Source: Mycobacterium sp.
GTDB taxonomy: Bacteria > Actinomycetota > Actinomycetes > Mycobacteriales > Mycobacteriaceae
Assembly (NCBI RefSeq): GCF_019247635.1
Contig: NZ_JAFBAR010000105.1
Span: forward strand, 1-44,775
DNA: 44,775 bases
Direction: 5' to 3'
Below are positions 7,173 through 17,050 of the stretch, one piece after another. Position 1 is the first letter of the stretch, and every line of letters begins with the position of its first letter. The position numbers and the translations under genes are program-made. Under the pieces are notes generated by a model. That model ran no database searches. It saw only the letters and a list, made by a program, of their open reading frames with translations, and had not been told where the DNA came from.

Positions 7173-8405
7173 CTAGCGCTGGTCGATGGCCACCTTCACA
7201 GCGCCACTCTCGCCCTGATCGGCGATCGCGAGGAAGGCATCGCGCCACTCGTCCAGCCGAAACGTGTGAGTGAGCATGGGTCGCAAGTCAATCCGGCCGT
7301 CGCTGGCCAGGTCGAGGTAATGGGCGATGGCGTGCTTGCGTTGACCGTCGACCTCCTCGACGCCGAAGGCGTTGGACCCGACCCAGCTGATCTCCTTGAA
7401 GTACAGCGGACTCCACTCCCACCGCCCGGGCGCGTGCACGCCGGCCTTCACCAGGGTGCCGCGCGAGGTCAGCACCCGCACCCCGACCTCGAACGTCTCC
7501 GGCTTGCCGATGGTGTCGTAGACGACGTCGACCGCGCCAGGGTGCGCCATCGGCAGGCCCTGCAACGGCTGATACAACCGGCCACCGCCCCAGGCGACTA
7601 GCTCTTCGACGACGGCCAACCGCGGCTCGTGCGCCAGCACCTTGGCCGCACCGAACCGGCGGGCTAGCTCGGCCTGAACGCCGAAGCGAGCCACGACCGC
7701 TACCGCGACGTCCGCGTAGAGCGCCCGCAGGATCGCGACGGCGCACAACCCGAGCGATCCGGCACCGTAAACCAGCGCCCGGCCCGACGCGGGCGGCGGG
7801 TGCCGGGTGATGGCATGCAGGGACACCGAGAACGGGTCTGCGAACACCGCGAGCTCGTCGGGCACCGCATCCGGAACCGGAAACAGCATGCTGTCGTGCG
7901 CGGGCATCAGTTCGGCGTAGCCGCCGGTCACGTCGGCCGACACCCCGGTGTGGATGCCGGGCTTGATGTCGCCGTCGGTGAAGCTCCAGCACAGGCTGTA
8001 GTCGCCGCCGGCGCAGGCCGGGCACGGCGGCTCGATGCCGCGCGGCCCGCAGGACAGCCACGGGTTGAGCACGACGCGCTGGCCCACCTCCAGGCCGCGG
8101 GCGGCCGGCCCGACCTCCACCACGTCGGCGACCACCTCGTGGCCCATGACTTGGGGGAACGAGCAGAAGGCGGCCATCGCATTGTCGACGTCGTGTTCGC
8201 CGAAGTCCATCAGGATCTGCTTGGAATCCGACCCGCAGATGCCGGTCAGCCGGGGCCGGGTGATCACCCAATCCTGGTGCGGCAGTAGCGGATCAGGCAC
8301 CTGCCTCAATGCCGTCGGCGTCCGGGACAGGTTGTGCACCAAGGGGTTCGCGGTGCTCGGGACGTCGAAGGGCTCGGGTGCGACGCCGAAAACCAGCGCC
8401 TTCAT
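7173..8405 (-). CDS. Zinc-dependent alcohol dehydrogenase (MDR superfamily)
   Basis: The 410-residue protein has a GroES-like N-terminal half with 'GICGSDSK' (catalytic zinc Cys) and 'GHEVVADVVEVG'. A cysteine cluster, 'CGPRG..PPCPACAGGDYSLC', forms the structural zinc site. The NAD(P) fold starts at 'VYGAGSLGLCAVAIL'. It resembles threonine, sorbitol or glucose dehydrogenase-type MDR enzymes; the substrate is not known. Its ATG overlaps the stop of the SDR gene upstream (ATGA), so the two are translationally coupled and probably act in one pathway. Confidence 0.88.
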   Translation of the reverse strand: MKALVFGVAPEPFDVPSTANPLVHNLSRTPTALRQVPDPLLPHQDWVITRPRLTGICGSDSKQILMDFGEHDVDNAMAAFCSFPQVMGHEVVADVVEVGPAARGLEVGQRVVLNPWLSCGPRGIEPPCPACAGGDYSLCWSFTDGDIKPGIHTGVSADVTGGYAELMPAHDSMLFPVPDAVPDELAVFADPFSVSLHAITRHPPPASGRALVYGAGSLGLCAVAILRALYADVAVAVVARFGVQAELARRFGAAKVLAHEPRLAVVEELVAWGGGRLYQPLQGLPMAHPGAVDVVYDTIGKPETFEVGVRVLTSRGTLVKAGVHAPGRWEWSPLYFKEISWVGSNAFGVEEVDGQRKHAIAHYLDLASDGRIDLRPMLTHTFRLDEWRDAFLAIADQGESGAVKVAIDQR

Positions 8406-9178
8406 CGGGGCGCCATTCCGGCCGCACCGACGATGAACGCATCGAGGTCGGCGTTCTTGGCGTCGACGACAGGTCTCATGTCCGGCAGGTAGTGCTCGAA
8501 TCGGTCGCTGCCCAGCGCGCCGATGATGCCGTCGGCCACCTCGTCGGCGGCGACCTTGGGCCCCTGGTAGAGGGGCTCCTCGCTGCCCGGCTGGTCCCAG
8601 ATCTCGGTGTCGACCGGACCCGGCTCGATCAGCTTCACCGAAACCCCGGTGCCATGTAGGTCGACGGCCATTGCCTCGCTCCACCCACATAGCGCGAACT
8701 TGCTTGCACAGTAAGCGCTTTCGTGGATGATGCCGAGCCGGCCGCCGACACTGGACACGTTGACGATCAGGCCCGAGCCGCGCTCCAGCATGCGCGGCAA
8801 CAGCGCCAGGGTCAGCCGCATCGGGGCGAAGAAGTTGACCCGCATGACGTCCTCGACCTCGCCCGGATCCAGTTCCGTTACGACGCGGCGCTTCGGCATC
8901 GCGGCGTTGTTGACCAGCACGTCGACGCCGCCGAGAGCATCCCAGGCCTGCCCGGCCAGCCGCGCGACCGCCGCGGTATCGGCCAGGTCGGCGACCAACA
9001 TCGCCGAGCCCGGCGAAGTCCGCCGACAGTCGGCCAGCACCTCTTCCAACCGGTCGCGCCGACGGGCGATGAGCCCGACCACCGCCGCCTGCGCGGCCAA
9101 CCGCCTGGACAGTGCGGCCCCGATCCCCGACGAGGCACCCGTCACGAGCACCCGCTTACCGGCCACCGCGTACTCCAT
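8402..9178 (-). CDS. Short-chain dehydrogenase/reductase (SDR)
   Basis: The 258-residue classical SDR has cofactor loop 'TGASSGIG' (TGxxxGxG), 'NNAA' at the fourth strand, and catalytic Ser in 'NVSSVGG' followed by 'YCASKFA' (YxxxK). The first ATG after the Rossmann start lies at 9178 with GGAG close upstream; a longer open frame is antisense to the methyltransferase and is not used. It overlaps the downstream zinc dehydrogenase by ATGA. The divergent methyltransferase starts about 100 bp away. A two-step oxidation by the SDR/MDR pair is possible but not shown. Confidence 0.9.
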   Translation of the reverse strand: MEYAVAGKRVLVTGASSGIGAALSRRLAAQAAVVGLIARRRDRLEEVLADCRRTSPGSAMLVADLADTAAVARLAGQAWDALGGVDVLVNNAAMPKRRVVTELDPGEVEDVMRVNFFAPMRLTLALLPRMLERGSGLIVNVSSVGGRLGIIHESAYCASKFALCGWSEAMAVDLHGTGVSVKLIEPGPVDTEIWDQPGSEEPLYQGPKVAADEVADGIIGALGSDRFEHYLPDMRPVVDAKNADLDAFIVGAAGMAPR

Positions 9179-9281
9179 GGCTCCAGACTGCCGCTCGCGC
9201 GCCCTCGCGGGAACCTTTTGCCTACGGAGCTTGTTACGTTGGCCAAGCATTAACTCCGCAATCTTGCTTTGGGGGCTAGAG

Positions 9282-10241
9282 ATGACTTCGACCGGCTCGG
9301 CCAGGCACGAGGGCGACACCTGGGACCTGGCATCCAGCGTCGGCTTGACCGCGACCATGGTCGCCGCGTCCCGCGCGATCGCGACCCGCGCCGAAAACCC
9401 GCTGATCAATGACCCGTTCGCCGAGCCGCTGGTGCGCGCGGTCGGCGTAGATCTGCTCACCCGGCTGGCCAGCGGGGAGTTCGACCCGGCCGAGTTGGCC
9501 GATATCAACAACCCGGATCGTGCCATCCGCGCCATGACCCGGATGGCCGACAACATGGCGGTCCGCACCAAGTTCTTCGACGAGTTCTTCATCGAAGCGA
9601 CGACCAAGGCGGGCGTCGAACAGGCCGTGATCCTGGCGTCGGGACTGGATTCCCGCGCTTACCGACTAGCGTGGCCCGCGGGCACCGTGGTCTACGAGAT
9701 CGACCAGCCGCAGGTCATCGAGTTCAAATCCCGCACGCTCGCCGACCTGGGCGCGCAACCCACCGCCGAACGGCGGACCGTGGCGATCGACCTGCGCGAG
9801 GACTGGCCCGCCGCGCTGCGCGCGGCGGGATTCGACCCGACCCGGCCGACCGCGTGGACCGCCGAGGGCCTGCTCGGCTACCTGCCCCCGGAGGCGCAGG
9901 ACCGCCTGCTGGACACCATCACCTCGCTCAGCGCGCCGGGCAGCCGCATCGCCACCGAGAGCGTGAGCAGAATCGATCCCGACCACGAGGAGAAGATGCG
10001 GGAACGCATGCGCGTCATCTCCGAGCGCTGGCGCGAGCACGGCTTCGATCTCGACATGACCTCGCTGGTCTACTTCGGCGACCGCAACGAGGCCGCGCCC
10101 TACCTCACCGGTCACGGCTGGCAGGTGACGAAGAACAATGTGCGAGACCTGTTCGCGGCCAACGGGCTTCCGCCCATCGAGGACGAAGACATGCCCAGGG
10201 CTGACCTGTTCTATGTCAGCGGCACGCTTGCCGAGGACTAG
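9282..10241 (+). CDS. Class I SAM-dependent methyltransferase (LCM-like family)
   Basis: This 319-residue paralogue of the 151-1104 gene has '[17 protein letters not shown]', '[17 protein letters not shown]', SAM-binding '[15 protein letters not shown]', '[13 protein letters not shown]' and '[17 protein letters not shown]'. The frame is open for about 185 codons upstream, but that part is antisense to the SDR gene, and the conserved family start is the ATG at 9282. It is followed after 12 bp by another member, so the two form an operon. Position matches the Rv0725c/Rv0726c pair. Methyl acceptor unknown. Confidence 0.9.
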   Translation: MTSTGSARHEGDTWDLASSVGLTATMVAASRAIATRAENPLINDPFAEPLVRAVGVDLLTRLASGEFDPAELADINNPDRAIRAMTRMADNMAVRTKFFDEFFIEATTKAGVEQAVILASGLDSRAYRLAWPAGTVVYEIDQPQVIEFKSRTLADLGAQPTAERRTVAIDLREDWPAALRAAGFDPTRPTAWTAEGLLGYLPPEAQDRLLDTITSLSAPGSRIATESVSRIDPDHEEKMRERMRVISERWREHGFDLDMTSLVYFGDRNEAAPYLTGHGWQVTKNNVRDLFAANGLPPIEDEDMPRADLFYVSGTLAED

Positions 10242-10253
10242 GAGCCACCAAAG

Positions 10254-11180
10254 ATGACGATCGAGTCCGCACGCACCGACGGTGACAGCTGGGGACCGGC
10301 GTCCGGCGTGGGTGCGACCGCAACCATGGTCGCGGCCGGACGGGCGATGGCGACCAAGTACCCGCGCGGCTTGATCAACGATCCCTTCGCCGAACCGCTG
10401 GTGCGCGCGGTGGGGCTGGACCTCTTTACCAAGATGATCGACGGCGAACTCGACACGTCGGCGGCCGAGAACTTCTCGCCTGAGCGAGAGCGGGCAATGA
10501 TCGACGGAATGGCCGTGCGCACCAAGTACTTTGACGATTACTTCGGCGAAGCCGCCGACGGCGGGGTCAGGCAGGTGGTGATCCTCGCGGCGGGATTGGA
10601 CGCACGCGCCTACCGCCTGCCCTGGCCCGCCGGGACGACCCTGTATGAGATCGACCAACCTCAGGTGATCGATTTCAAGACGACGACGTTGGCCGGTATC
10701 GGCGCCGCACCGACCGCGACCCGGCGCACCGTGCCGATCGATCTGCGCGCCGACTGGCCGACCGCGCTGCGGGCGGCGGGGCTGGACCCGCATGAGCCGA
10801 CGGCGTGGCTGGCCGAAGGTCTGCTGATCTATTTGTCGCCGGAGGCCCAGGACCGGCTGTTCGACAACATCACCGCGCTCAGCGTCGAAGGGAGCACGGT
10901 CGCCACCGAATTCGTCCCGGGCATCATCGATTTCGACGCCGACCGGATCCGCGCGATGACCGGCCCGTTGCGAGAACACGGCGTGGACATCGACATGGCG
11001 TCGTTGGTCTACACCGGCCAGCGCAACCACGTTCTGGACTACCTGACCGCCAAGGGCTGGCAGGTCGAAGGAGTGCCCCGAACAGAATTGTTCCGGCGCA
11101 ACGGCCTCGACGTGCCAGCCCCGGAAGACGACGATCCGCTGGGCGAGATCATCTTCATCAGGGGCAGTCTGATCGGTTAG
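10254..11180 (+). CDS. Class I SAM-dependent methyltransferase (LCM-like family)
   Basis: This 308-residue member shares '[14 protein letters not shown]', '[15 protein letters not shown]', '[15 protein letters not shown]' and '[17 protein letters not shown]' with its neighbours. The start has GGAG overlapping the preceding stop, 12 bp away, which points to coupled translation with the upstream paralogue. The N-terminal motif reads '[10 protein letters not shown]' where the others have '[10 protein letters not shown]', a small deviation that may affect the N-terminal lid. Its last four bases overlap the sppA stop on the other strand. Confidence 0.9.
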   Translation: MTIESARTDGDSWGPASGVGATATMVAAGRAMATKYPRGLINDPFAEPLVRAVGLDLFTKMIDGELDTSAAENFSPERERAMIDGMAVRTKYFDDYFGEAADGGVRQVVILAAGLDARAYRLPWPAGTTLYEIDQPQVIDFKTTTLAGIGAAPTATRRTVPIDLRADWPTALRAAGLDPHEPTAWLAEGLLIYLSPEAQDRLFDNITALSVEGSTVATEFVPGIIDFDADRIRAMTGPLREHGVDIDMASLVYTGQRNHVLDYLTAKGWQVEGVPRTELFRRNGLDVPAPEDDDPLGEIIFIRGSLIG

Positions 11181-12970
11181 AAGCGCGACTCCCCGAGCCA
11201 CAGCACGCGGGCACCGCTCAGCGTCTGCTCGACTTGGCCGATGACGCCGGCCACCGAGCGGCCCAGCAGGGCAGCCACCGCCTCCGGCAGCGACGCCGCC
11301 GCCGGTTGCGACGAAGCCCGCGGGCGCAGCAGATCCAGCAGCGAGCCGCCCGGATAGCTGACGAGGCGAACCTCGGTGTCCTCGTCCAGCCCCGCCAACA
11401 CCTTGGCCCGGCGCACCGCGGTCCGCAAACCGCCGAGCTCGTCGACCAGGCCGCGTTCCAAGGCGTCGGCTCCCGTCCAAACCCGGCCTCGCGCAACGAC
11501 ATCCACCGCTTCGATGCTCAGGTTACGGCCGTCGGCGACGCGTTCGACAAAGTCGGTGTAGAACAGGTCCGCCTCGGCTTCCTGATGCGCCCGCTGTTCC
11601 GGCGTGAACGGCTCGTCGATCGACCACGCGTCCGCGTTGGCGTTGGTGCGCACGGTATCCGACACCACCCCCAGCCGGTCCTTGAGATCCCGAACCACGA
11701 GCTTGCCGGTGATCACGCCGATCGAACCGGTGATCGTGCCCGGGTTGGCGACGATCGCGTCGGCACCCATCGAGACGTAGTAGCCGCCCGACGCCGCCAC
11801 CGCACCCATCGAGGCGACCACCGGCTTGCCGCGTTTGCGGACCCGTTGCACCTCGCGCCAGATGGTTTCCGACGCGGTGACCGAGCCCCCGGGGCTGTCC
11901 ACCCGCAACACGATTGCGGACACCGAATCGTCGGCGGACACCTCGCGCAGCGCCGCCGCGATGGTGTCGCCGCCGGAGGTTGATCCGCCGACCGGAAGAA
12001 ACTGCGGTCCGCCGCGTCCGTTGACGATCGCGCCTTCGACGGTGACGACGGCGATGGTCGGCTTGCCCCGGCGACCGGGAATCGACGGCACCGGCGGTGC
12101 CAGCCTGGACCGTGCGGCCCCGGCGTAGCGCGTCAGGTAGAGCCGCGGCGGAGTATCTTCGTCGTCGTCGCTGTCTTCGGGTGAAATGCCCTCCACGCCA
12201 ACCAGTTCCGCTATCCGTGCGTAGGCCTCGTCGCGGAACCCGATCCGATCGACCAGCCCGGATTGGACGGCGTCATCGCGCAGCAGCGGAGCCCTGTTGG
12301 CCAGCGCGTCGAGACCGCCCGCATCGACGTTGCGCGCTTCGGCGACCGCCTGCCACACCTGGTCTTGGACGCTTTCCAGCATGCGGGTGACGGCCTCGCG
12401 ATGAGCGGCGGTGAAGCCGTACTCGGTGAACAGGTTTGCCGCCGACTTGTATTCGCCGCGCGCCACGAACTCGGCTTCGATCCCCGCCTTGTCCAGCGCA
12501 TCGCGCAGGAAGGTCGCATTGCTGGCGAAACCGATCAGCCCGACGGTGCCCGAGGGCTGCATCCAGATCTCGCCGAACGCCGACGCCAGGTAATACGACA
12601 GCGTGCCCGGGTAGGTCTCGGCCCAGGCCAGCGACGGCTTGACGGCGGTGAATGCCGCGACCGCCGCGCGCAGTTCCTGGACCGCGCCTATCGGCGAGGC
12701 CGCAAGCTGCACGCGGGCGATCAGCCCGGCGACACGCGGGTCCTCGGCCGCGCGGTGGATCGCGGCGACTGCGTCGCGCAGCGCCAGCTGCCGCCCGCCC
12801 CCCGTGACGATCGTGAGGGGGTCGAAGCCCGTCGTTTCCGGCGGCACCGCGCGCAGGTTGAGTTCGAGCACGCAGCCGTTGGGGACGCCATGGTGCCGGG
12901 CCGTGTCGAGGCGGCCGGCCAGGGCACGCACGTCGTCAACCCCGGGTATCGAGGGCAGTAAGGCAAACAT
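11177..12970 (-). CDS. sppA: Signal peptide peptidase SppA (protease IV, 67-kDa type)
   Basis: This 597-residue tandem S49 peptidase has two ClpP-like halves. The lysine of the Ser-Lys dyad is expected in the N-terminal half ('[12 protein letters not shown]'). The nucleophilic serine is in '[16 protein letters not shown]', followed by 'TITGSIGVI'. SppA degrades signal peptides left in the membrane. Unlike E. coli SppA there is no clear N-terminal membrane segment (it starts [13 protein letters not shown]). The ATG has TAGGCT ending 6 nt upstream, so it appears leaderless. It corresponds to Rv0724, next to the spc operon as in M. tuberculosis. Confidence 0.9.
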   Translation of the reverse strand: MFALLPSIPGVDDVRALAGRLDTARHHGVPNGCVLELNLRAVPPETTGFDPLTIVTGGGRQLALRDAVAAIHRAAEDPRVAGLIARVQLAASPIGAVQELRAAVAAFTAVKPSLAWAETYPGTLSYYLASAFGEIWMQPSGTVGLIGFASNATFLRDALDKAGIEAEFVARGEYKSAANLFTEYGFTAAHREAVTRMLESVQDQVWQAVAEARNVDAGGLDALANRAPLLRDDAVQSGLVDRIGFRDEAYARIAELVGVEGISPEDSDDDEDTPPRLYLTRYAGAARSRLAPPVPSIPGRRGKPTIAVVTVEGAIVNGRGGPQFLPVGGSTSGGDTIAAALREVSADDSVSAIVLRVDSPGGSVTASETIWREVQRVRKRGKPVVASMGAVAASGGYYVSMGADAIVANPGTITGSIGVITGKLVVRDLKDRLGVVSDTVRTNANADAWSIDEPFTPEQRAHQEAEADLFYTDFVERVADGRNLSIEAVDVVARGRVWTGADALERGLVDELGGLRTAVRRAKVLAGLDEDTEVRLVSYPGGSLLDLLRPRASSQPAAASLPEAVAALLGRSVAGVIGQVEQTLSGARVLWLGESRF

Positions 12971-12976
12971 TTGTCC

Positions 12977-12982
12977 AGCCTA
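12977..12982 (-). promoter_or_regulatory. -10 element of a leaderless promoter, sppA
   Basis: TAGGCT on the minus strand, then a 6-nt spacer (GGACAA) and the sppA ATG. No Shine-Dalgarno sequence is present. It shares a 38-bp gap with the promoter of the divergent LLM gene. Confidence 0.55.
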
Positions 12983-12996
12983 CCGAGCGGCCAACG

Positions 12997-13002
12997 TACG
13001 GT
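12997..13002 (+). promoter_or_regulatory. -10 element of a leaderless promoter, LLM oxidoreductase
   Basis: TACGGT followed by a 6-nt spacer (GGTGAC) and the GTG at 13009. The same TACGGTGG core occurs before xylB. No Shine-Dalgarno sequence is visible. Confidence 0.55.
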
Positions 13003-13008
13003 GGTGAC

Positions 13009-13935
13009 GTGAGGTTCTCGATCGCTATCCCACAATTCGACTCGGATGGCTTCGACGCAGCTGGGCTGCGCACCTATCTGGCCCGCGCCGAGGAACTTGG
13101 CTTCGAGGGCGGCTGGGTCCTCGAGCAGATCGTGGGCGAGGCTCCGCTGCTGGCCCCGCTGGAGCTGCTGGCGTATTGCGCGGCCTGTACCGAGCGGCTG
13201 CGCCTCGGAGTCGCCGTGCTGGTGACGTCCCTGCACGATCCGCTGCAGTTGGCATCGGCCCTGACCGCCGTCGACCGGGTCAGCCACGGGCGGCTGGACA
13301 TCGGCGTGGCACCCGGCGGTGGCTTCCGCCAGTTCGCGGCCTTCGGTGTGGAAAAGTCTACGTACATAAGCTATTTCACCGAGGGCCTACAGCTGATGAA
13401 GGCGGCCTGGTCCGACGAGGCGCGGGTGAGGTTTCACGGCCGGTTCCGCGACGTGAACGACCTGCCCATCCAACCGAAACCGGTGCAGCGGCCGCACCCG
13501 CCCATTTGGTTCGGAGGCCACGTGCCCAAGGCGCTGGCCAGGGCGGTGCGCCACGGCGATGCGTTTCTGGGCGCCGGCTCATCGACGACCGCCGCGTTTG
13601 CCGAAGCGGTCCCGGTGCTGCGCCGAGAACTCGACGAACAGGGCAAGGACCCCGCCGGCTTCACCATCGGCAAGCGGGTGTACCTGATGGTCGACGACGA
13701 CGCCGCGCGCGCCCGCCAACGTGTGCTCGCCGGGTTGCGCGCCATCTACGGCGCCATGCCAGGCGTCGACGCGGTTCCGGTGTCGGGCACGGCCGACGAT
13801 GTGGTCCGCGGGCTGGCCGAGGTGATCGATGCGGGCGCACAGATGCTGCTGCTCAATCCCGTCGGCCCCGACGTCGCGCAGAATCGCGAGCAGATGGAAC
13901 GCCTTGCCGCCGAGGTCATTCCGCGACTCGGTTAG
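13009..13935 (+). CDS. LLM-class flavin-dependent oxidoreductase (probably F420-dependent)
   Basis: The 308-residue luciferase-like TIM barrel starts 'MRFSIAIPQFDSDGF' (GTG start). Typical marks are 'RLRLGVAVLVTSLHDPLQLA', 'GRLDIGVAPGG' and 'IQPKPVQRPHPPIWFGG'. Mycobacterial members with this pattern mostly use the deazaflavin F420, but FMN cannot be excluded from sequence. It is divergent from sppA, with both starts apparently leaderless, and converges on rplO across a long hairpin. Substrate unknown. Confidence 0.85.
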   Translation: MRFSIAIPQFDSDGFDAAGLRTYLARAEELGFEGGWVLEQIVGEAPLLAPLELLAYCAACTERLRLGVAVLVTSLHDPLQLASALTAVDRVSHGRLDIGVAPGGGFRQFAAFGVEKSTYISYFTEGLQLMKAAWSDEARVRFHGRFRDVNDLPIQPKPVQRPHPPIWFGGHVPKALARAVRHGDAFLGAGSSTTAAFAEAVPVLRRELDEQGKDPAGFTIGKRVYLMVDDDAARARQRVLAGLRAIYGAMPGVDAVPVSGTADDVVRGLAEVIDAGAQMLLLNPVGPDVAQNREQMERLAAEVIPRLG

Positions 13936-13951
13936 GCTCGGTGAGGTGGCG

Positions 13952-14009
13952 CGAGCAGACGTAAAAGCCCCCGCACGCTCGGCGTGTCGGGGGCTTTTAC
14001 GTCTGCTCG
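13952..14009. terminator. Long hairpin at the end of the spc operon
   Basis: The arm CGAGCAGACGTAAAAGCCCC continuing to 13978 pairs with the segment up to 14009 over about 27 bp, with one bulged base and a TCG loop. It sits 3 bp from the rplO stop and 16 bp from the LLM stop, so it can serve both convergent units. The core AAAAGCCCCCG...CGGGGGCTTTT recurs at the end of the S10 operon (27471-27523). Confidence 0.85.
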
Positions 14010-14012
14010 GGG

Positions 14013-14453
14013 CTACAGCTCGGTGACCGAGCCGCCGGCGGCGGTGATCTTCTCGCGTGCGCTGCCGCTGAACTTGTGTGCCGACACGTCGACCTTGACG
14101 GTCAGCTTGCCGTCGCCGAGCACCTTGACCAACGAGTTCTTGCGGACCGCGCCCCTGGCCACCAGTTCATCCACGCCGACGGTGCCGCCCTCGGGGAACA
14201 GCCCGTTGATGTCGCCGACGTTGACGATCTCGTACTCGGTGCGGAAGCGGTTCCGGAATCCCTTGAGCTTTGGCAGCCGCATGTGGATCGGCATCTGCCC
14301 ACCCTCGAAGGTCGCCGGCACGTTCTTGCGGGCCTTGGTGCCCTTGGTACCGCGGCCCGCGGTCTTGCCCTTGGAGCCATCGCCCCGGCCAACGCGGGTG
14401 CGTGGGGTTTTCGACCCCGGTGCGGGCCGCAGGTCGTGCAGCTTGATGGTCAT
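14013..14453 (-). CDS. rplO: 50S ribosomal protein L15
   Basis: The 146-residue protein starts '[15 protein letters not shown]', with the Gly/Lys-rich N-terminal tail ('[19 protein letters not shown]') that threads into 23S rRNA and the globular C-terminal part. It binds late in 50S assembly. It is the last gene of the spc operon here: secY does not follow, since an LLM gene converges instead. Its ATG overlaps the rpmD stop (ATGA), so translation is coupled. A long hairpin follows at once. Confidence 0.98.
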   Translation of the reverse strand: MTIKLHDLRPAPGSKTPRTRVGRGDGSKGKTAGRGTKGTKARKNVPATFEGGQMPIHMRLPKLKGFRNRFRTEYEIVNVGDINGLFPEGGTVGVDELVARGAVRKNSLVKVLGDGKLTVKVDVSAHKFSGSAREKITAAGGSVTEL

Positions 14454-14650
14454 TTCGTTTTACCTCCGGACTCGGCCGGTTCCACCTCGACGAGGTGGCT
14501 CACCACGGCGATCAGCCCGCGGGTCTGCGGGTTGTCCGCGCGGATCACCGAATGACGAATCTTCCGCAGGCCCAGCGTGCGCAGGGTCTCGCGCTGCTTC
14601 CAGCGCGCCCCGATGGTGCTGCGCACCTGGGTGATCCTCAGCTCTGCCAT
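14450..14650 (-). CDS. rpmD: 50S ribosomal protein L30
   Basis: The 66-residue protein starts '[20 protein letters not shown]', a standard bacterial L30 with '[20 protein letters not shown]'. It is slightly longer than E. coli L30 (59 residues), with a C-terminal 'ESGGKTK' tail. It lies 2 bp after rpsE and overlaps rplO by four bases, so all three are translated as one block. Confidence 0.98.
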   Translation of the reverse strand: MAELRITQVRSTIGARWKQRETLRTLGLRKIRHSVIRADNPQTRGLIAVVSHLVEVEPAESGGKTK

Positions 14651-14652
14651 GG

Positions 14653-15315
14653 CTACGCCGTTCCCTCACGCGGTGCTGAATTGGAGGCGGCCAACGCCTC
14701 ACTTTCCCGGCGGGCCTTCAGCATCCCGGCGGGGGCGACGTCCTCGATCGGCAGGCCGCGGCGCGCCGCAACCTCCTCGGGACGCTGCAGCATCTTGAGC
14801 GCCGCCACCGTGGCGTGCACGACGTTGATGGCGTTGTCACTGCCCAGCGATTTCGCCAGAATGTCATGCACCCCAGCGCATTCCAACACCGCGCGGGCGG
14901 CACCGCCGGCGATCACACCGGTTCCCGGGCTGGCGGGACGCAGCAGCACCACGCCCGCGGCCGCCTCGCCCTGCACCGGGTGCGTAATGGTGCTCCCGAT
15001 CAGCGGCACCCGGAAGAAACCCTTGCGGGCCTCTTCGACGCCCTTGGCGATCGCGGCCGGGACTTCCTTGGCCTTGCCGTAGCCGACACCGACCATGCCG
15101 TTGCCGTCGCCGACGATGACCAGGGCGGTGAAGCTGAACCGTCGGCCACCCTTGACCACTTTGGAGACGCGATTGATGGCGACGACGCGCTCCAGGTAGT
15201 TGCTCTTGTCACCGTCGCGGTCGCGGCCACCCCGGCCGCCGTCGCGCCGGCCCCGGCCCTCCCGGTCACCGCGCGTGTCACGGCCGTCTCCGGCACCAGC
15301 CGGTTGCTCCGCCAT
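14653..15315 (-). CDS. rpsE: 30S ribosomal protein S5
   Basis: The 220-residue protein is longer than the usual 165 or so because of an N-terminal Gly/Arg/Asp-rich tail of about 40 residues (several 'RGGRDRDG'-like groups). The dsRNA-binding-like domain ('[21 protein letters not shown]') and the C-terminal domain ('GRPIEDV'-type end) then follow. S5 helps set decoding accuracy and contacts S4 and S8. The extended tail is common in actinobacteria. It lies 19 bp from rplR. Confidence 0.98.
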   Translation of the reverse strand: MAEQPAGAGDGRDTRGDREGRGRRDGGRGGRDRDGDKSNYLERVVAINRVSKVVKGGRRFSFTALVIVGDGNGMVGVGYGKAKEVPAAIAKGVEEARKGFFRVPLIGSTITHPVQGEAAAGVVLLRPASPGTGVIAGGAARAVLECAGVHDILAKSLGSDNAINVVHATVAALKMLQRPEEVAARRGLPIEDVAPAGMLKARRESEALAASNSAPREGTA

Positions 15316-15334
15316 TATGCGGTCCTCTCGTTCA

Positions 15335-15736
15335 TCAGAAACTCAATCCGTTCTCGCGGGCGGCATCGGCCAGCGCCGCGATCCGTCCGCCATAGGTGTA
15401 TCCGCCGCGGTCGAACACCACGGTGTCGATGCCGGCGGCCTTGGCCCGCTCGGCGATCAGCTGCCCGACCCGCACGCTGCGCGTCTTCTTGTCGCCCTCG
15501 AGACCACGTACGTCGGCCTCGATCGAGGACGCCGCGGCCACCGTGGTGCCGTTTTCGTCGTTCACCAGCTGCACGTGAATGTGCCGTGCGGACCGGTGCA
15601 CCACCAGTCGCGGACGCTGCGGGGTGCCCGCGATCTTTTTGCGCAGCCGTGCGTGCCTGCGCAGGCGGGCGACCCGTCGACTCGCAGATACGCTCTGTCC
15701 CACCGGCTTTCGCGTTTCCGTCTGTGATTGCGCCAT
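15335..15736 (-). CDS. rplR: 50S ribosomal protein L18
   Basis: The 133-residue protein has a basic N-terminus ('[18 protein letters not shown]') and the L18 core ('[20 protein letters not shown]', '[24 protein letters not shown]'). L18 binds 5S rRNA with L5 and brings it to the 50S subunit. It is two bases downstream of rplF. It is a little longer than E. coli L18 (117) at the N-terminus. Confidence 0.98.
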   Translation of the reverse strand: MAQSQTETRKPVGQSVSASRRVARLRRHARLRKKIAGTPQRPRLVVHRSARHIHVQLVNDENGTTVAAASSIEADVRGLEGDKKTRSVRVGQLIAERAKAAGIDTVVFDRGGYTYGGRIAALADAARENGLSF

Positions 15737-15738
15737 GA

Positions 15739-16278
15739 CTACTTACCTGTCTTTCCGACCTTGCGGCGGATCTGCTCGCCCTCGTAGCGCACGCCCTTAC
15801 CCTTGTACGGGTCGGGGCGGCGCAGACGGCGGATGTTCGCCGAGATCTGGCCGACTTTCTGCTTGTCGATCCCGGAGACGGTGAACTTCGTCGGTGCCTG
15901 GACCGCGAACGTGATGCCTTCCGGTGCTTCGATCACCACGGGGTGGCTGTAGCCGAGCGCGAACTCCAGGTTGGAACCCTTGAGCTGCACGCGGTAACCG
16001 ACCCCGAAGATCTCCATCTTGGTGGTGTAACCCTCGGTCACCCCGGTCACCAGGTTGGCCACCAGGGTGCGGGACAGGCCGTGCAGCGAGCGGTTGTGCC
16101 GCTCGTCATCGGGCCGGGTGACCACGATAGCGCCGTCCTCGTTGCGCGCCACCGTGATCGGCTCGGCGACCGTCAGCTCCAGGGTTCCCTTGGGGCCCTT
16201 CACCGAGACGTTCTGGCCGTCGATCGTGACGTCGACGCCCGCGGGCACCGAAACCGGCTGCTTACCAATGCGCGACAT
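15739..16278 (-). CDS. rplF: 50S ribosomal protein L6
   Basis: The 179-residue protein starts '[20 protein letters not shown]' with two L6 repeats, and the C-terminal signature '[16 protein letters not shown]' is intact. L6 lies near the sarcin-ricin loop and factor-binding site. It is ten bases downstream of rpsH and two upstream of rplR within the spc operon. Length is normal for the family. Confidence 0.98.
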   Translation of the reverse strand: MSRIGKQPVSVPAGVDVTIDGQNVSVKGPKGTLELTVAEPITVARNEDGAIVVTRPDDERHNRSLHGLSRTLVANLVTGVTEGYTTKMEIFGVGYRVQLKGSNLEFALGYSHPVVIEAPEGITFAVQAPTKFTVSGIDKQKVGQISANIRRLRRPDPYKGKGVRYEGEQIRRKVGKTGK

Positions 16279-16288
16279 ATCTATCCCC

Positions 16289-16687
16289 TCACCACACGTA
16301 TGCGAGGACTTCGCCGCCCACGCCCTGTCTGGCTGCCTGCCGGTCGGTCAACAGGCCCGAGGAGGTCGAGATGATCGCCACGCCCAGGCCGCCGAGTACC
16401 CGCGGCAGGTTGGTGGATTTGGCATACACCCGCAGACCGGGTTTGGAGATCCGCCGCAGACCGGCGATGCTGCGCTCCCGGCTGGGCCCGTACTTGAGCT
16501 GGACAACCAACGCCTTGCCGACCCGGGCGTCTTCGGTCCGGTAGTCGCTGATGTAACCCTCGCTCTTGAGGATCTTGGCGATATTGGCCTTGAGCTTCGA
16601 GTGCGGCAAACTCACCTCGTCGTGGTACGCCGAATTGGCGTTGCGCAGACGTGTCAAGAAGTCTGCGATCGGGTCCGTCATGGTCAT
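16289..16687 (-). CDS. rpsH: 30S ribosomal protein S8
   Basis: The 132-residue protein starts '[20 protein letters not shown]' at the ATG at 16687, with GAAGGAG about 9 nt upstream. An open frame of 21 more codons is only the leader repeat and is rejected. The C-terminal '[20 protein letters not shown]' is typical. S8 binds helix 21 of 16S rRNA and, in E. coli, represses the spc operon by binding a leader at rplE; no equivalent site was checked here. A 173-bp gap holding a duplicated leader element precedes it. Confidence 0.97.
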   Translation of the reverse strand: MTMTDPIADFLTRLRNANSAYHDEVSLPHSKLKANIAKILKSEGYISDYRTEDARVGKALVVQLKYGPSRERSIAGLRRISKPGLRVYAKSTNLPRVLGGLGVAIISTSSGLLTDRQAARQGVGGEVLAYVW

Positions 16688-16689
16688 AT

Positions 16690-16793
16690 GCGCCCGCTCC
16701 TTCTCATCGCTTGCGCGCTGCATCGTCGCTGGGCGGTCATCGAGCGCCACTCCTCTTCGTCGCTGCGCTCTGCATCGTCGATAACGCGGTCAT
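16690..16793 (-). repeat. Tandem 50-bp leader repeat before rpsH
   Basis: Two imperfect direct copies (16690-16740 and 16744-16793) lie in the rpsZ-rpsH gap. Read on the minus strand each runs ATGACCGC..., CGACGATGCAG, GCG..., CGA(T/C)GA(G/A)(A/G)AGGAG. The copy next to rpsH supplies its ribosome-binding site. The unit resembles a purine-rich element that, from memory, is common upstream of mycobacterial genes. Confidence 0.7.
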
Positions 16794-16860
16794 GACAGTG
16801 TCTGTCACCTTCCTCGCGGTGGTTCCCGGTCCGGGCCTGTCGCGCTGTTGTCCTGTGTCT

Positions 16861-17046
16861 TTACCAGCTGCTCTTCTGCACGCCGGGCAACTCGCCCGCG
16901 TGCGCCATCTCGCGCAGGCAGATCCTGCACAGCCCGAACTTGCGGAAGACCGCGCGCGGACGGCCGCATTTACTGCAGCGGGTGTAGCCGCGCACCGCGA
17001 ACTTCGGCTTGCGCGCGGCCTTGTTGACCAGTGCCTTCTTCGCCAT
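16861..17046 (-). CDS. rpsZ: 30S ribosomal protein S14, zinc-binding type Z
   Basis: The 61-residue protein '[20 protein letters not shown]' has the four zinc ligands Cys24, Cys27, Cys40 and Cys43 ('CSKCG', 'CRIC'). This is the C+ form used in zinc-replete cells; mycobacteria keep a C- form elsewhere under Zur control. It follows rplE by 4 bp. The frame is open upstream within rplE, but the conserved start is the ATG at 17046. Also called rpsN1. Confidence 0.97.
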
Positions 17047-17050
17047 CTGC

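Noticed and set aside
6967..7248. Upstream extension of the DUF559 gene
   Set aside because: It would translate palindrome copy C and the G-rich repeat, giving Pro/Arg-rich nonsense.
8727..9281. Upstream extension of the second methyltransferase to 504 codons
   Set aside because: It is antisense to the SDR gene; the family start is the ATG at 9282.
11177..11180. Four-base convergent overlap of a methyltransferase and sppA as a regulatory device
   Set aside because: Short end overlaps are common in compact genomes and nothing else supports a role.
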